NCBI GenBank assembly: GCA_020629515.1
Contig: JAHDDE010000006.1
Coordinates: 1 to 64,000 of the forward strand
Direction of reading: 5' to 3'
From: Saprospiraceae bacterium
Lineage (GTDB): Bacteria; Bacteroidota; Bacteroidia; Chitinophagales; Saprospiraceae
DNA: 64,000 nt
The notes under the pieces were generated by a model. It made no database searches. It saw nothing but the letters and a program-made list of their open reading frames with translations, and was not told where the DNA came from. How positions within the stretch are numbered: position 1 is the first letter of the stretch; each line of letters opens with the position of its first letter. Made by a program: the position numbers and the translations under genes. Below are positions 27,339-38,882 of this stretch, piece by piece.

Positions 27339-27422
27339 CTATCCTATATAATCTGCTGTTAATTGTTCACAATGATATGCCAATAAAACTTTATTGTCAT
27401 ATAGGCAGTAGTATTACTTTAG

Positions 27423-29477
<2,055 letters not shown>

Positions 29478-29484
29478 CACCAAT

Positions 29485-30153
29485 TTATTGACGTCCATTG
29501 TAAAAAACAAAGGAAACACCAAAGAAATTGAGCCCTTCTAATTGGCTATTAGGAGAATTATTTAAATCGGTAGGTAACACATTAATTGAGTATTGATTTA
29601 GATAAAATTGATAGTAAGGTTTAATCACCAAGGATACCAATTCGCTCTCCTGTATAGTCCAGTTTAGGTGCACTCTTACTCCCCAATTACGATCATTATC
29701 TATCACTAATGAATTATTCCCAATATCACGAGTAATCTTTAGCTGAGTAGAAGTAATCGACGTACCAAATCCAATGGGCTTAAAATAATTATCAAAACTA
29801 AGTGCCCATGAACTTATACCAAAATTATACTTGCGTTCAGAAAATGAATCAGAAGAAGAGGAATAAATCAAAGCTGTTCTATCTCTTGAAATATTTTCCC
29901 AACTTAATTCTAATGCCGATTTTGAGATCTTATATCTTACACCTAATTGAATACCATGAACAAATCTTAAATCCCCAAAGGCTTTCTCAACCGACATTCC
30001 GTTAGGATTAAATGATGACAAAACTTCATTGATACCTCCAAAGCTTCCAATTGCGGGATTATAACCAATTTTTAAGTTTATTTGACTCAATAGAACCGAC
30101 GTACTAAAAATCGAAAAGCACAATACTTTCCAAAATTTACCTATTTTTCGCAT
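29485..30153 (-). CDS. Exported protein, probable small outer-membrane beta-barrel
   Basis: No family recognised. A signal peptide (about 1-23, cleavage near LLSQ) precedes about 200 residues rich in alternating hydrophobic/polar strands, aromatic residues and Asn/Ser turns, and the chain ends in a strand-like VSFVFYN. This fits an eight-stranded outer-membrane barrel of the OmpA/OmpW type. It is convergent with fadH (7-bp gap) and divergent from dprA. No operon partner. Confidence 0.6.
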   Translation of the reverse strand: MRKIGKFWKVLCFSIFSTSVLLSQINLKIGYNPAIGSFGGINEVLSSFNPNGMSVEKAFGDLRFVHGIQLGVRYKISKSALELSWENISRDRTALIYSSSSDSFSERKYNFGISSWALSFDNYFKPIGFGTSITSTQLKITRDIGNNSLVIDNDRNWGVRVHLNWTIQESELVSLVIKPYYQFYLNQYSINVLPTDLNNSPNSQLEGLNFFGVSFVFYNGRQ

Positions 30154-30222
30154 TACAACTAATCTTACAAAAAAGTAAAGATACAGTAATACTAATTAGC
30201 TTATCATCTAACCTTTCTTCGA

Positions 30223-31317
30223 GTGAAAAGACTTTACGAGTTAGCCATAACCTTAGTGCCATTTGTAGGAAATAAAACCGCTAAGTCATTAATAGCTTAT
30301 TGTGGGGGTGCAGAAGCAGTTTTTAAAGAGAATAAAAAGAACTTGAGTAAAATTCCTGGTATAGGCCCAAGAATTATCAACTCAATTATCAATACAGATG
30401 TATTCTCCAAAGCTGAAAAAAATTTGACCTATTTTGACAAACACAATATCAGTACTCACTTCTATCTTAATGATGAAACTTATCCACAAAGACTAAAACA
30501 TTATGATGATTCCCCAATTATCCTGTTTAAACGAGGTACTGCTCAATTAAATGCCATACGAACAGTAGGTATAGTAGGAACCCGAAAACCTACATCTTAT
30601 GGAAAAGCTAAAACACAAGAGATAATAGATGATCTTAGAGCTTATGATGTGCAGATAATTAGTGGATTAGCTTATGGTATAGACAGCATCGCACATAATC
30701 ACTCTGTACAATCCAACGTAGAAAACCTCGCTATAATGGGTACTGGACAAGACCAAATATACCCTGCTCAAAATAAAAAATTAGCGGACCGAATTATGAA
30801 AAATGGGGCGATCATCAGTGAATTTCCTATAGATACTAAACCAGACAGGGAAAATTTTCCACTAAGGAATAGAATAATAGCAGGTATGTCTGATGCTATC
30901 ATTGTAATTCAATCTGCCCAAAAAGGCGGGTCTTTAATCACGGCAGAGTATGCCAATGTGTATAACAAAGATGTATTTGCTCTGCCAGGAAGAACTTCCG
31001 ACGAAATGTCGATAGGATGCAACCAACTTATAAAAACTAATAAGGCTCATCTTTTAGAGTCTGCCAAAGATCTGGCATATATTATGAGATGGGAAACCTC
31101 GGGTACGAAACACCAGCAAACGAGCTTGTTTATTGAATTAAGCGAAGAAGAAAAATTAATTCTTGAAAAAATCAAGCAAGTTGACGAAGCTGCTCTGGAT
31201 TGGCTGCATCATGAAACTAAAATGTCTCTAAGCCAATTAGCTAATCATTTATTGGCTTTAGAATTCAAAGGAATAATAACCAATCTCCCTGGCAAAAAAT
31301 ATGGAATTGCAGGATAA
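30223..31317 (+). CDS. dprA: DNA-processing protein DprA
   Basis: Loads RecA on incoming single-stranded DNA during natural transformation. A helix-hairpin-helix region at the N-terminus (IPGIGPRI near residue 43) is followed by the Rossmann-like core: GIVGTRKPTSYG, SGLAYGID, MGTGQDQIYPAQN, FPLRNRIIAGMSD and KGGSLITAEYA with PGR shortly after. A winged-helix C-terminal domain runs from about 300. The start is GTG at 30223. DprA is widespread even in bacteria not known to be competent, so it alone does not prove transformation; no com genes are in the window. Confidence 0.95.
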   Translation: MKRLYELAITLVPFVGNKTAKSLIAYCGGAEAVFKENKKNLSKIPGIGPRIINSIINTDVFSKAEKNLTYFDKHNISTHFYLNDETYPQRLKHYDDSPIILFKRGTAQLNAIRTVGIVGTRKPTSYGKAKTQEIIDDLRAYDVQIISGLAYGIDSIAHNHSVQSNVENLAIMGTGQDQIYPAQNKKLADRIMKNGAIISEFPIDTKPDRENFPLRNRIIAGMSDAIIVIQSAQKGGSLITAEYANVYNKDVFALPGRTSDEMSIGCNQLIKTNKAHLLESAKDLAYIMRWETSGTKHQQTSLFIELSEEEKLILEKIKQVDEAALDWLHHETKMSLSQLANHLLALEFKGIITNLPGKKYGIAG

Positions 31318-31390
31318 TCCAATTTAAAATTCACCCAATTTATAAACCCCTACCATACAAATTATATAATTTACAGCTTAGAAAGATATT

Positions 31391-33052
31391 ATGAAAGCAC
31401 TAAACATTCTGATACTTGTTTTTATCACTTTTTATGGTTGTCAATCTCAAAAGACCTTAACATCCGAGGTGGTATATAATAATAAAGAGGATAAAATTAA
31501 ATTGGTTGTAGGGGTAACTGTTGATCAAATGAGACTCGATTATATCTACCGCTATTGGGATAAATATTCAGATGACGGCTTCAAAAAATTGATTAATGAA
31601 GGCTTCTTTTTTAAGAATGCACACTATAGTTACAAGCCAACATACACTGCTCCGGGACACGCCACTATCTATACTGGCACAACCCCAACTACTCATGGAA
31701 TAATAGGAAATAATTGGTACGATAAAAGTACTAAGCAAACCGTGTATTGTGCTTCTGATACCAGTGTATATGCCATTGGTTCAAAAAGTAAAGCTGGACA
31801 AATGTCTCCAAGAAGGATGTTAACCACAACAATAACAGATGAACTTAGATTATCTACCGGAATGAAAGGTAAATCTATAGGCATATCTCTCAAAGATAGA
31901 GGCGCTATATTGCCAGCAGGTCATTCTGCCAATGCCGCATATTGGTATGATGCATCTACCGGAGACTGGATCAGTAGTAGTTATTATATGGAGAAACTTC
32001 CTGAATGGATGCAGGACTGGAATAACAAAAGACTGACAGATCAATATCTATCAACCACTTGGGAAACTCTTCGACCAGTTGAAGAATATATTGAAAGTAT
32101 AATCGATAACAATCCTTTTGAGGCTACATATAAAACAGAAGAAAGCCCTACATTTCCACACGACCTAAATAAAATTAAGGAAAAGGAAGGTTTTGGATTA
32201 TTACCCAAAACCCCTTTCGGTAATCAAGCAACTTTTGAATTAGCTAAAGCTGCTATCACAGGAGAATCACTTGGTGAAGATAATCACCCTGATTTTTTGG
32301 CAATAAGTTTTTCTTCTACCGATTATATAGGTCACCAGTTTGGTCCAAGATCTATTGAAATAGAAGACACCTACCTTCGTCTCGATCAAGATATCGCCGA
32401 GTTAATTAAGTATTTGGATGCAGAAGTAGGATCTAATCATTATTGCATCTTCCTTACAGCAGATCATGGTTCAGCAGAAACACCTTTATACTTACAAAAC
32501 TTCAATATACCAGCAGGCTATTTTGATATAGAAAAATTTAAAAGAGAAATAAGAGAACATCTCGTTAAGACATTTGGAGAAAATGAATGGATTGAAAACA
32601 TCAGCAATGACCAAATATTTCTAAATCATGACTTAATCAATGATAGTAAACATAGTTTATCAATTATTGCTGATGAGCTTGTTAAATTTTGCGTTCAATT
32701 TGACGGTGTCGCTGGAGCAATCACATCTGAAAACCTATCATTCGCAGCATTAGATTATAATAGAGCGCTAAAACTTATAAAACGTGGATATAATCAAAAA
32801 CGCTCTGGAGACATACATCTATATCTCAACCCAGCTTGGATGACCTATTTTCGCAAAGGCACTACTCATGGTACATCTTACAGTTATGACACTAATGTAC
32901 CCATCATATTCTATGGATCAGGAATCGGTATTGGAGCATCTTATGAAGAAGTTAACATCATTGACATAGCTCCGACAATTAGTGCTCTTCTCCAAATAGC
33001 TCAACCTAATGGATCCTCAGGATCTGTATTGTCAGAGATATTTAATAATTAA
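31391..33052 (+). CDS. PafA-like alkaline phosphatase lipoprotein
   Basis: Predicted Zn-dependent phosphomonoesterase of the alkaline phosphatase superfamily, exported as a lipoprotein (Cys17 after FITFYG). The catalytic Thr is T86 in YTAPGHA. N107, K168 and R170 fall at almost the same relative spacing as the Thr/Asn/Lys/Arg set of Elizabethkingia PafA, which favours monoesterase over diesterase activity. The metal ligands are seen in VTVDQ, SSTDYIGH and TADHGS. 553 residues is typical. It would release phosphate from organic phosphoesters in the periplasm. Its last 4 bp overlap the convergent HTH gene. Confidence 0.88.
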   Translation: MKALNILILVFITFYGCQSQKTLTSEVVYNNKEDKIKLVVGVTVDQMRLDYIYRYWDKYSDDGFKKLINEGFFFKNAHYSYKPTYTAPGHATIYTGTTPTTHGIIGNNWYDKSTKQTVYCASDTSVYAIGSKSKAGQMSPRRMLTTTITDELRLSTGMKGKSIGISLKDRGAILPAGHSANAAYWYDASTGDWISSSYYMEKLPEWMQDWNNKRLTDQYLSTTWETLRPVEEYIESIIDNNPFEATYKTEESPTFPHDLNKIKEKEGFGLLPKTPFGNQATFELAKAAITGESLGEDNHPDFLAISFSSTDYIGHQFGPRSIEIEDTYLRLDQDIAELIKYLDAEVGSNHYCIFLTADHGSAETPLYLQNFNIPAGYFDIEKFKREIREHLVKTFGENEWIENISNDQIFLNHDLINDSKHSLSIIADELVKFCVQFDGVAGAITSENLSFAALDYNRALKLIKRGYNQKRSGDIHLYLNPAWMTYFRKGTTHGTSYSYDTNVPIIFYGSGIGIGASYEEVNIIDIAPTISALLQIAQPNGSSGSVLSEIFNN

Positions 33053-33579
33053 ATACTTACTAAGAAATCAATTAATCGTTCATTTCGAGAAAGATCAAGT
33101 TTTTTCTTTAACCTATACCTTCGAGTTTCCACTCCCCTAACGGATATGTTTAATTGATTAGCTATCTCTTTATTACACATTTCTAACTTAACCAATGCAC
33201 ATAGCTCTAAATCAGTTACTGAAAGATTGCTATATCTTGATTTCATTTTTTGATAGAAATCACTCTGTACTAAATCAAAGTGATTCTGAAATGAATCCCA
33301 ACACCTCTCCTCATCTAATTTAAAGTCTAATGAAGATTTCAACTTGTAAAGGGAAGACTTTATCTCATCAATATTTTTTAGATTTCGAATGGATTCAATA
33401 TTCCTATAGAGATCTTTAAGAAGTGCTCCCCGAGAAAGCAACTTGAGATCGACATTCACGAGTTCTTTTTTAGTATTAGCTAACTCTTTTTCCGCATTGC
33501 GAAGGCGATGTAAGAGGCTCCGATCTCTATGGTCAGATAGCTGATTTAGATTAGTTACATCTAATGTTAAATGATTCAT
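33049..33579 (-). CDS. LuxR-type helix-turn-helix protein with coiled-coil N-terminus
   Basis: 176-residue putative transcription factor. Residues about 20-100 are predicted coiled-coil/helical. The C-terminal about 65 residues form a GerE/LuxR-like HTH: LSVTDLELCALVKLEMCNKE, then IANQLNISVRGVETRRYRLKKKL. This is the DNA-binding tail of the large Bacteroidota sensor-regulators with TPR or Y_Y_Y repeats, but no receiver, TPR or membrane part is present. It may be a stand-alone regulator or the remnant of a longer one. It is divergent from the araC-type gene and faces the phosphatase gene. Confidence 0.72.
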   Translation of the reverse strand: MNHLTLDVTNLNQLSDHRDRSLLHRLRNAEKELANTKKELVNVDLKLLSRGALLKDLYRNIESIRNLKNIDEIKSSLYKLKSSLDFKLDEERCWDSFQNHFDLVQSDFYQKMKSRYSNLSVTDLELCALVKLEMCNKEIANQLNISVRGVETRRYRLKKKLDLSRNERLIDFLVSI

Positions 33580-33644
33580 ATTTCTTCTTTTTCATTACGA
33601 ACGACATGCCGAAGATAAATTCAAAAGATTGGAAATTATGATAC

Positions 33645-33658
33645 CATTTGACCAAATG
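33645..33658. promoter_or_regulatory. Palindromic operator candidate between two regulator genes
   Basis: CATTTG-AC-CAAATG is a perfect 6-bp palindrome with a 2-bp spacer, about 50 bp before the araC-type start and 66 bp before the HTH gene start. It could be a self-regulation site for either regulator. Confidence 0.3.
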
Positions 33659-33706
33659 TGTACTATATTGACTTTTTTATTTTACACCAAGTAAATAAAT
33701 GCAATA

Positions 33707-34594
33707 ATGAGACATATTGCTAATGATATAAAGATTGAGTTAGAATTAATTCAGCCTAATATAAATGAATCTTTTGTAGTCAGACATTACAATAAAGATG
33801 AACAATCAGATCAGAGATATCCATGGCATTATCATGCAGAGATCGAGATCATGTACATCAATAGTGGCAGTGGCACAAGGTTTATTGGTAATAATATGTC
33901 ACTTTTTAAAAATGGTGATTTAGTAATAATCGGGCCATATCTCCCTCATTCCGGTTCTGTAGACAGATACACCAATAATATTGGACAAACGTTGATCTAC
34001 TTTACTAAAGATTTATTCTCATCTGAATTTTACAATCTACCTGAGACCAGACATTTAAAGGAATTAATTCAATTATCGCATCAAGGTATCGCAATTCGTG
34101 GAGATGAGAAACAAATTATTGGTCGCAAAATCACGGAATTATATGAATTAAAAGGGATTGAGAAATTATTATCTCTGATAGAAATACTCAATGATATACA
34201 TCAATGTGATAATAAAATACTCTTGAACAAACCTTCAAAAAAGAATGCTTACCCTAAAGTATCAAAAGAGGCCAGAATAAGCAGGATATATAACTACATA
34301 CAAGAAAACTATACTGAATCAATAAGTATTGCTGATGTATCCAATATCGTTGGAATGACGGATAGCGCTTTTTGTCGATACTTTAAGAAATATTCTGGCC
34401 AGACCTTTACTAATTATCTCAAGGAATATAGAGTAATGAATGCCAATAGATTAATACGGGAATCAGATTATTCTATTTCTGATATTGCCTATAAAAGTGG
34501 GTTTAACAACTTATCATACTTTCATAGAACCTTTAAAGAATCCGTTGGGAGAAGTCCTCTTGCTCAAAAACGAATATTGCGAAAATCGGATTAA
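33707..34594 (+). CDS. AraC-family transcriptional regulator
   Basis: 295 residues: an N-terminal cupin-like ligand-binding domain (about 20-110, with HYHAEIEIMYI and the NGDLVIIGPYLPHS block) and a C-terminal double HTH from about 195 (ISIADVSNIVGMTDSAFCRYFKK, then ISDIAYKSGFNNLSYFHRTFK). The ligand is probably a sugar or small metabolite, as for similar proteins. It is followed after 52 bp by sulP on the same strand; a link is possible but not shown. Confidence 0.9.
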   Translation: MRHIANDIKIELELIQPNINESFVVRHYNKDEQSDQRYPWHYHAEIEIMYINSGSGTRFIGNNMSLFKNGDLVIIGPYLPHSGSVDRYTNNIGQTLIYFTKDLFSSEFYNLPETRHLKELIQLSHQGIAIRGDEKQIIGRKITELYELKGIEKLLSLIEILNDIHQCDNKILLNKPSKKNAYPKVSKEARISRIYNYIQENYTESISIADVSNIVGMTDSAFCRYFKKYSGQTFTNYLKEYRVMNANRLIRESDYSISDIAYKSGFNNLSYFHRTFKESVGRSPLAQKRILRKSD

Positions 34595-34646
34595 TGAATA
34601 CCGTTAACAAAACGGGAAGCTTCAATAGATTATATATATTTATAAT

Positions 34647-36362
34647 GTGAAATTATTAAGCATTCTTCCTTTAAGCCAACAAACTAAAAACTATAAACTT
34701 TCTATATTTAGAGCTGATCTTATAGCTGGATTAACTGTAGGAGTCATGCTGGTTCCTCAAGGTATGGCCTACGCTTATTTAGCTGGAGTACCTCCAATTT
34801 ATGGTTTATATGCTGGACTAATACCACTTGTACTTTATGCACTACTCGGCACTTCGAGGCAAATGTCCGTCGGGCCAGTTGCAGTATCTGCGATTTTAGT
34901 GGCGGGTGGACTTAGTCAGATTGCTCTACCTGAAAGCATAGAGTATATAAGTCTCGCTATAACTCTTTCTTTACTCATCGGTATTATCCAACTCTCTCTC
35001 GGCTTATTAAAAATGGGATTCTTTGCTAACTTCTTATCACACCCTGTTATCGCAGGGTTTACTTCTGCGGCTGCAATAATTATTGGAGTTTCTCAGCTCA
35101 AAGATGCTTTTGGTATAGAGATCCCTCGTTCTCATAATATTTTGGGAACCCTGACTGGTATTTTAGAAAATATTACTAATTACAATCATTATGCACTTTT
35201 AATTTTTGTTGGATCAGTAGTATTCATTTCTGTATTAAAAAGAATAAATAAAAAATTACCTGGAGCCTTTCTTTCGGTGATGATATCTACCGCAATTGTT
35301 CACTACTTTAATTTAGAAGCACATGGGGTTAATATTTTAGGAGCAATTCCTTCCGGTTTACCTCAATTTTCAGTTCCCGAATTGAGCATAACTCAAATAG
35401 GATTGTTAATCCCCACGGTAATTACTGTGAGTATCATAGGTATCGTAGAAAGCATAGGTATCGCAAAAATATTAGAGAAAAAACATGGGAATTATTCTAT
35501 TGATATTGATCAAGAGCTTATCGCTCTTGGTACATCCAAGCTATTTGGTTCATTCTTTCAAAGTATTCCAACATCAGGAAGTTTCTCCCGATCTGCTGTT
35601 AATAGCGAATCTGGGGCTCAAACTACCGTGTCTTCGTTAATAACCTCTATAGTTGTAGCATTGGCCTTAATAGCTCTCACATCATTATTCTACTCTTTGC
35701 CAATGGCAGTACTTGCGGCAATTATTATGCTCTCTGTTAAATCTTTATTTAACTACAAAGAGGCTATTCATCTTTGGAAGACTTATAGGAGTGACTTCTA
35801 CCTGATGCTTATCACTTTTATCACCACCTTAGCGATAGGTATCGAAATGGGTGTATTATTCGGTGTTATATTGTCATTGCTTATAGTCTTGTATAAAGCC
35901 ACACGACCACACATTACAGTTCTTGGTAATATCCAAGGTACTGATCATTATAGAAATGTCAATCGATTCAAAAATGCCGAGGCTGAAAAGGATATTCTAA
36001 TCGTACGTTTAGATAATCAATTGTTCTTTGGTAATTGTGAATACTTCAAAAAAAAGGTGTTTGACTTCATAAAGGATAATCAAGATCCTATTAAACATGT
36101 AATTATTGATGCAGGAAATATTCATGACGTTGATAGTTGTGGTATGCATGCCTTAGAAGAGCTTGACACAGAATTAGAGCTTAAAGGAATCAACCTACAC
36201 CTGTCAGATGTCATAGGGCCTGTACGGGATAATCTTTACAAATTTGGTTTATTAAAGGATATAAGTCGTCATCATATGTCCGTAAAAGAGGCAATTGACG
36301 TTATAAAGGAAATCAAGAAAAAAGATCCCAATAATCGAGCAATGCAAACTGATATAGCCTAA
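34647..36362 (+). CDS. SulP-family anion permease with STAS domain
   Basis: Inner-membrane transporter of the SLC26/SulP family. About 10-14 hydrophobic segments cover residues 20-420, starting with the conserved RADLIAGLTVGVMLVPQGMAYA. A C-terminal STAS domain follows at about 440-555, with HVIIDAGNIHDVDSCGMHAL. Members carry sulfate, bicarbonate or dicarboxylates; the substrate here is undecided. The start is GTG at 34647, because the overlapping ATG is followed at once by TGA. murI starts 2 bp after its stop. Confidence 0.9.
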   Translation: MKLLSILPLSQQTKNYKLSIFRADLIAGLTVGVMLVPQGMAYAYLAGVPPIYGLYAGLIPLVLYALLGTSRQMSVGPVAVSAILVAGGLSQIALPESIEYISLAITLSLLIGIIQLSLGLLKMGFFANFLSHPVIAGFTSAAAIIIGVSQLKDAFGIEIPRSHNILGTLTGILENITNYNHYALLIFVGSVVFISVLKRINKKLPGAFLSVMISTAIVHYFNLEAHGVNILGAIPSGLPQFSVPELSITQIGLLIPTVITVSIIGIVESIGIAKILEKKHGNYSIDIDQELIALGTSKLFGSFFQSIPTSGSFSRSAVNSESGAQTTVSSLITSIVVALALIALTSLFYSLPMAVLAAIIMLSVKSLFNYKEAIHLWKTYRSDFYLMLITFITTLAIGIEMGVLFGVILSLLIVLYKATRPHITVLGNIQGTDHYRNVNRFKNAEAEKDILIVRLDNQLFFGNCEYFKKKVFDFIKDNQDPIKHVIIDAGNIHDVDSCGMHALEELDTELELKGINLHLSDVIGPVRDNLYKFGLLKDISRHHMSVKEAIDVIKEIKKKDPNNRAMQTDIA

Positions 36363-36364
36363 TA

Positions 36365-37135
36365 ATGGAAAACGGATGGATCTTAATATTCGATTCAGGT
36401 GTAGGTGGCTTGACCATACTGCATAGAATGTTACAAATGTACCCAAACGAAAACTATTACTATTATGCCGATGTCGCAAATGTACCTTATGGCAATAAAG
36501 ATAAAGATGAGGTTCAAGACTTGATCTTGAAGGCTATTGCATCTGTGAATCAACGATATAATCTAAAATCTATCGTAATTGCTTGTAATACAGCCACGAG
36601 CGTTGCTATACAATCTTTAAGAAATTTATATTCTATACCCATAATCGGCATGGAGCCTGCAATTAAACCAGGAATATCCCAACTGACTAATGGTAGTATT
36701 TGTGTCATGGCAACTGCTTTAACACTACAAGAAGAAAAATTTCAAAACCTTATTAAAAATTTAAATGTGGATGATAAGGTGGTTAGCATAGCGATGCCAG
36801 AACTTGTCGAAGCCGCTGAGGAGTTTGATTTTAACAGCCCCAAACTTGTGGCTACTATCAAAAGAAAACTTTCTTCTATCAATTGGTCGCAGATTGAAGT
36901 ATTAGTTCTTGGCTGTACACATTTTATCTATTTCAGTAAATTGTTATCATTCTTACTCCCCGATCATGTCAAGATCATTGATGGCAACGAAGGTACCATA
37001 CGCCAAATAAGTAATAAGCTAACTCACTTTAATCGCGCTAATGGCCAGGTCATAACATCCCTTTCAGGAAAAGAAATAGATAATGAATTAATTAAGCCAT
37101 ACTTAGATTTCTTAGATAAACTGAAAAGTCAATGA
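36365..37135 (+). CDS. murI: Glutamate racemase
   Basis: Interconverts L- and D-glutamate, supplying D-Glu for peptidoglycan. The N-terminal IFDSGVGGLT carries the conserved Asp10, and the two catalytic cysteines are C74 (ACNTATS) and C184 (LGCTHF). 256 residues is usual. It sits in a tight plus-strand unit: 2 bp after sulP and overlapping the OsmC-like gene by 4 bp (ATGA). Confidence 0.94.
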   Translation: MENGWILIFDSGVGGLTILHRMLQMYPNENYYYYADVANVPYGNKDKDEVQDLILKAIASVNQRYNLKSIVIACNTATSVAIQSLRNLYSIPIIGMEPAIKPGISQLTNGSICVMATALTLQEEKFQNLIKNLNVDDKVVSIAMPELVEAAEEFDFNSPKLVATIKRKLSSINWSQIEVLVLGCTHFIYFSKLLSFLLPDHVKIIDGNEGTIRQISNKLTHFNRANGQVITSLSGKEIDNELIKPYLDFLDKLKSQ

Positions 37136-37590
37136 AAACTCATCAATATAAGGCTACAGTCGCATGGACAGGTAATTTAGGTAATGGGACACAATCTTAC
37201 CAAGGCTATTCTCGCAATCATGTCATATCATCAAATGGAAAATCGCATGTAATAGATGGTAGCTCAGATCCTTCATTTAGAGGAGATCCTTCGAGATATA
37301 ATCCTGAGGAACTCTTTTTATCGTCATTATCGAGTTGTCACATGCTTTGGTTTTTGCATCTATGCACTAATGCAAATATTATTGTCAATGAATATAGAGA
37401 TAATCCAATAGGATATATGATTGAAAAATCAGATGGATCCGGCCAATTTTCAAAGGTTATATTACACCCAACAGTAGTTATACAGAATAAATCCTATGAA
37501 AGCGAGATAGAACGGATACATGGAATTGCTCATGATAAATGCTTTATTGCGAATAGCTGCAACTTTCCTATTATTATAGAAAGTAGATGA
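37132..37590 (+). CDS. OsmC-family protein
   Basis: 152-residue member of the OsmC/Ohr fold, thiol peroxidases that reduce organic hydroperoxides. The expected cysteine pair is C69 (LSSCHMLWFL, on the long central helix) and C137 (AHDKCFIAN); another Cys at 143 is extra. NPEELFLSSLSSCH is the family block. It overlaps murI by 4 bp, so it is the last gene of sulP-murI-osmC. Which hydroperoxide it takes cannot be told. Confidence 0.85.
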   Translation: MKTHQYKATVAWTGNLGNGTQSYQGYSRNHVISSNGKSHVIDGSSDPSFRGDPSRYNPEELFLSSLSSCHMLWFLHLCTNANIIVNEYRDNPIGYMIEKSDGSGQFSKVILHPTVVIQNKSYESEIERIHGIAHDKCFIANSCNFPIIIESR

Positions 37591-37670
37591 AATGGCTATT
37601 TAGGAAAATAAAAACATAACTGCACATATATTGGAGTTACTATTTTCAAACTCAAACAAATAATACGAAT

Positions 37671-38648
37671 ATGCTCAAATGGGGAATAATAGGTCCTGGC
37701 AAAATCTCTCGAAAGTTCTGTCAAGATCTTATAAAAGTTGATGGAATGACAATTAGTGCAGTAGCATCACGTTCGGTAGATAGAGCTGATAAATTTGCCC
37801 AAGAATTCAACATTCCTAATAAATATGATACATATACTCAATTAGCACAGTCTCCTCATGTAGATGTAGTTTATATTGGCACACCACATACCTTTCATAA
37901 AGATCACAGTATTCTATGCCTTACTAATAAGAAACACGTTTTGTGTGAAAAACCTATAGCTGTTAATACTTCTGAATTGCAAGCTATGATAGCCTGTGCT
38001 CAAGAGAACAATTGTTTCCTTATGGAGGCAATTTGGACTAAATTTTTACCCTCTTTCAAAAAGATGCAACAACTCATCTCTCAAGAAGTAATTGGAGAAA
38101 TCAAAATGATACAGGCAGATTTTGGTTTTGCAGGGTCATATGATCCAAATAGTAGATTATACAATCCTAAATTAGCGGGTGGGTCTCTTTTAGACGTAGG
38201 AATTTATCCATTATTCCTTTCTCATTCTTTACTTGGCACTCCTGCAACTATCCACGCCTTAGGCAATATTTCTCCAACCGGAGTTGACGCTTCTGCTGCT
38301 ATAATTTTAAAATATGAGTCTGGTGCTCTGGCTTGTTTAAACTCTTCTTTGGAAGCAGATACACCTATTGAAGCTACAATAGGAGGCACAAAGGGTTTTA
38401 TAAAAATGCACTCGAGATGGCATGAATCAAGGAAAATCACGCTGCATCATAAAAACGAAACAATCGACTCTTGGGAATTTCATGATGAATTTTTAGGCTA
38501 TAAGTATGAGATAGAGGAAGTAGGAAAGTGTATTCAAAAAGGTAAAGTTGAATCTGACCGATTGACACATCATTTTAGTTTAAATTTAATGCGTACAATG
38601 GATGAAATCAGAAGACAAATTGAAGTTCGCTATCCAATGGAGCAATAA
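37671..38648 (+). CDS. Gfo/Idh/MocA-family oxidoreductase
   Basis: NAD(P)-dependent oxidoreductase. The Rossmann motif GIIGPGKISRKF is at the N-terminus, CEKPIAVN (near residue 93) carries the conserved Lys that contacts cofactor and substrate, and the C-terminal alpha/beta domain has GGSLLDVGIYPL with the YPL block. 325 residues is normal. Substrates in this family are mostly sugars or cyclitols. A nearby iolBC pair makes an inositol-type substrate conceivable, but that is inference. The gene is convergent with iolC. Confidence 0.85.
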   Translation: MLKWGIIGPGKISRKFCQDLIKVDGMTISAVASRSVDRADKFAQEFNIPNKYDTYTQLAQSPHVDVVYIGTPHTFHKDHSILCLTNKKHVLCEKPIAVNTSELQAMIACAQENNCFLMEAIWTKFLPSFKKMQQLISQEVIGEIKMIQADFGFAGSYDPNSRLYNPKLAGGSLLDVGIYPLFLSHSLLGTPATIHALGNISPTGVDASAAIILKYESGALACLNSSLEADTPIEATIGGTKGFIKMHSRWHESRKITLHHKNETIDSWEFHDEFLGYKYEIEEVGKCIQKGKVESDRLTHHFSLNLMRTMDEIRRQIEVRYPMEQ

Positions 38649-38669
38649 AAAAGCCGCCCTTTGGCGGCT
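38644..38669 (-). terminator. GC-rich terminator hairpin between convergent genes
   Basis: Stem AGCCGCC/GGCGGCT (38652-38658 with 38663-38669), loop CTTT. The T-rich tail is on the minus strand (TTTTTTATT, 38652-38644), so it ends transcription best from the right. As a hairpin right after the oxidoreductase stop it may also limit plus-strand read-through. Confidence 0.65.
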
Positions 38670-38882
38670 CTATAACCTGTGAATCAATTGGTTATTGGCG
38701 TTTGAGAACGCCGTTTGACTATACATAAAGTACAAAGCTATAGTAATATGCTCAAAGAAATCGGCATTTCTCCTTTACTGTAAAACAGCTTACGCTTTTT
38801 TATCAATATGAGGACATTGCAACAATTATTGATACATCAATAATTAGAATTAATAATAGATAAAATTGATATATGACACGAT

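Noticed and set aside
38697-38712. Second hairpin GGCGTT-TGAG-AACGCC near the terminator at 38652
   Set aside because: No T-tract on either strand and no link to a start codon; not enough to call a terminator or attenuator.
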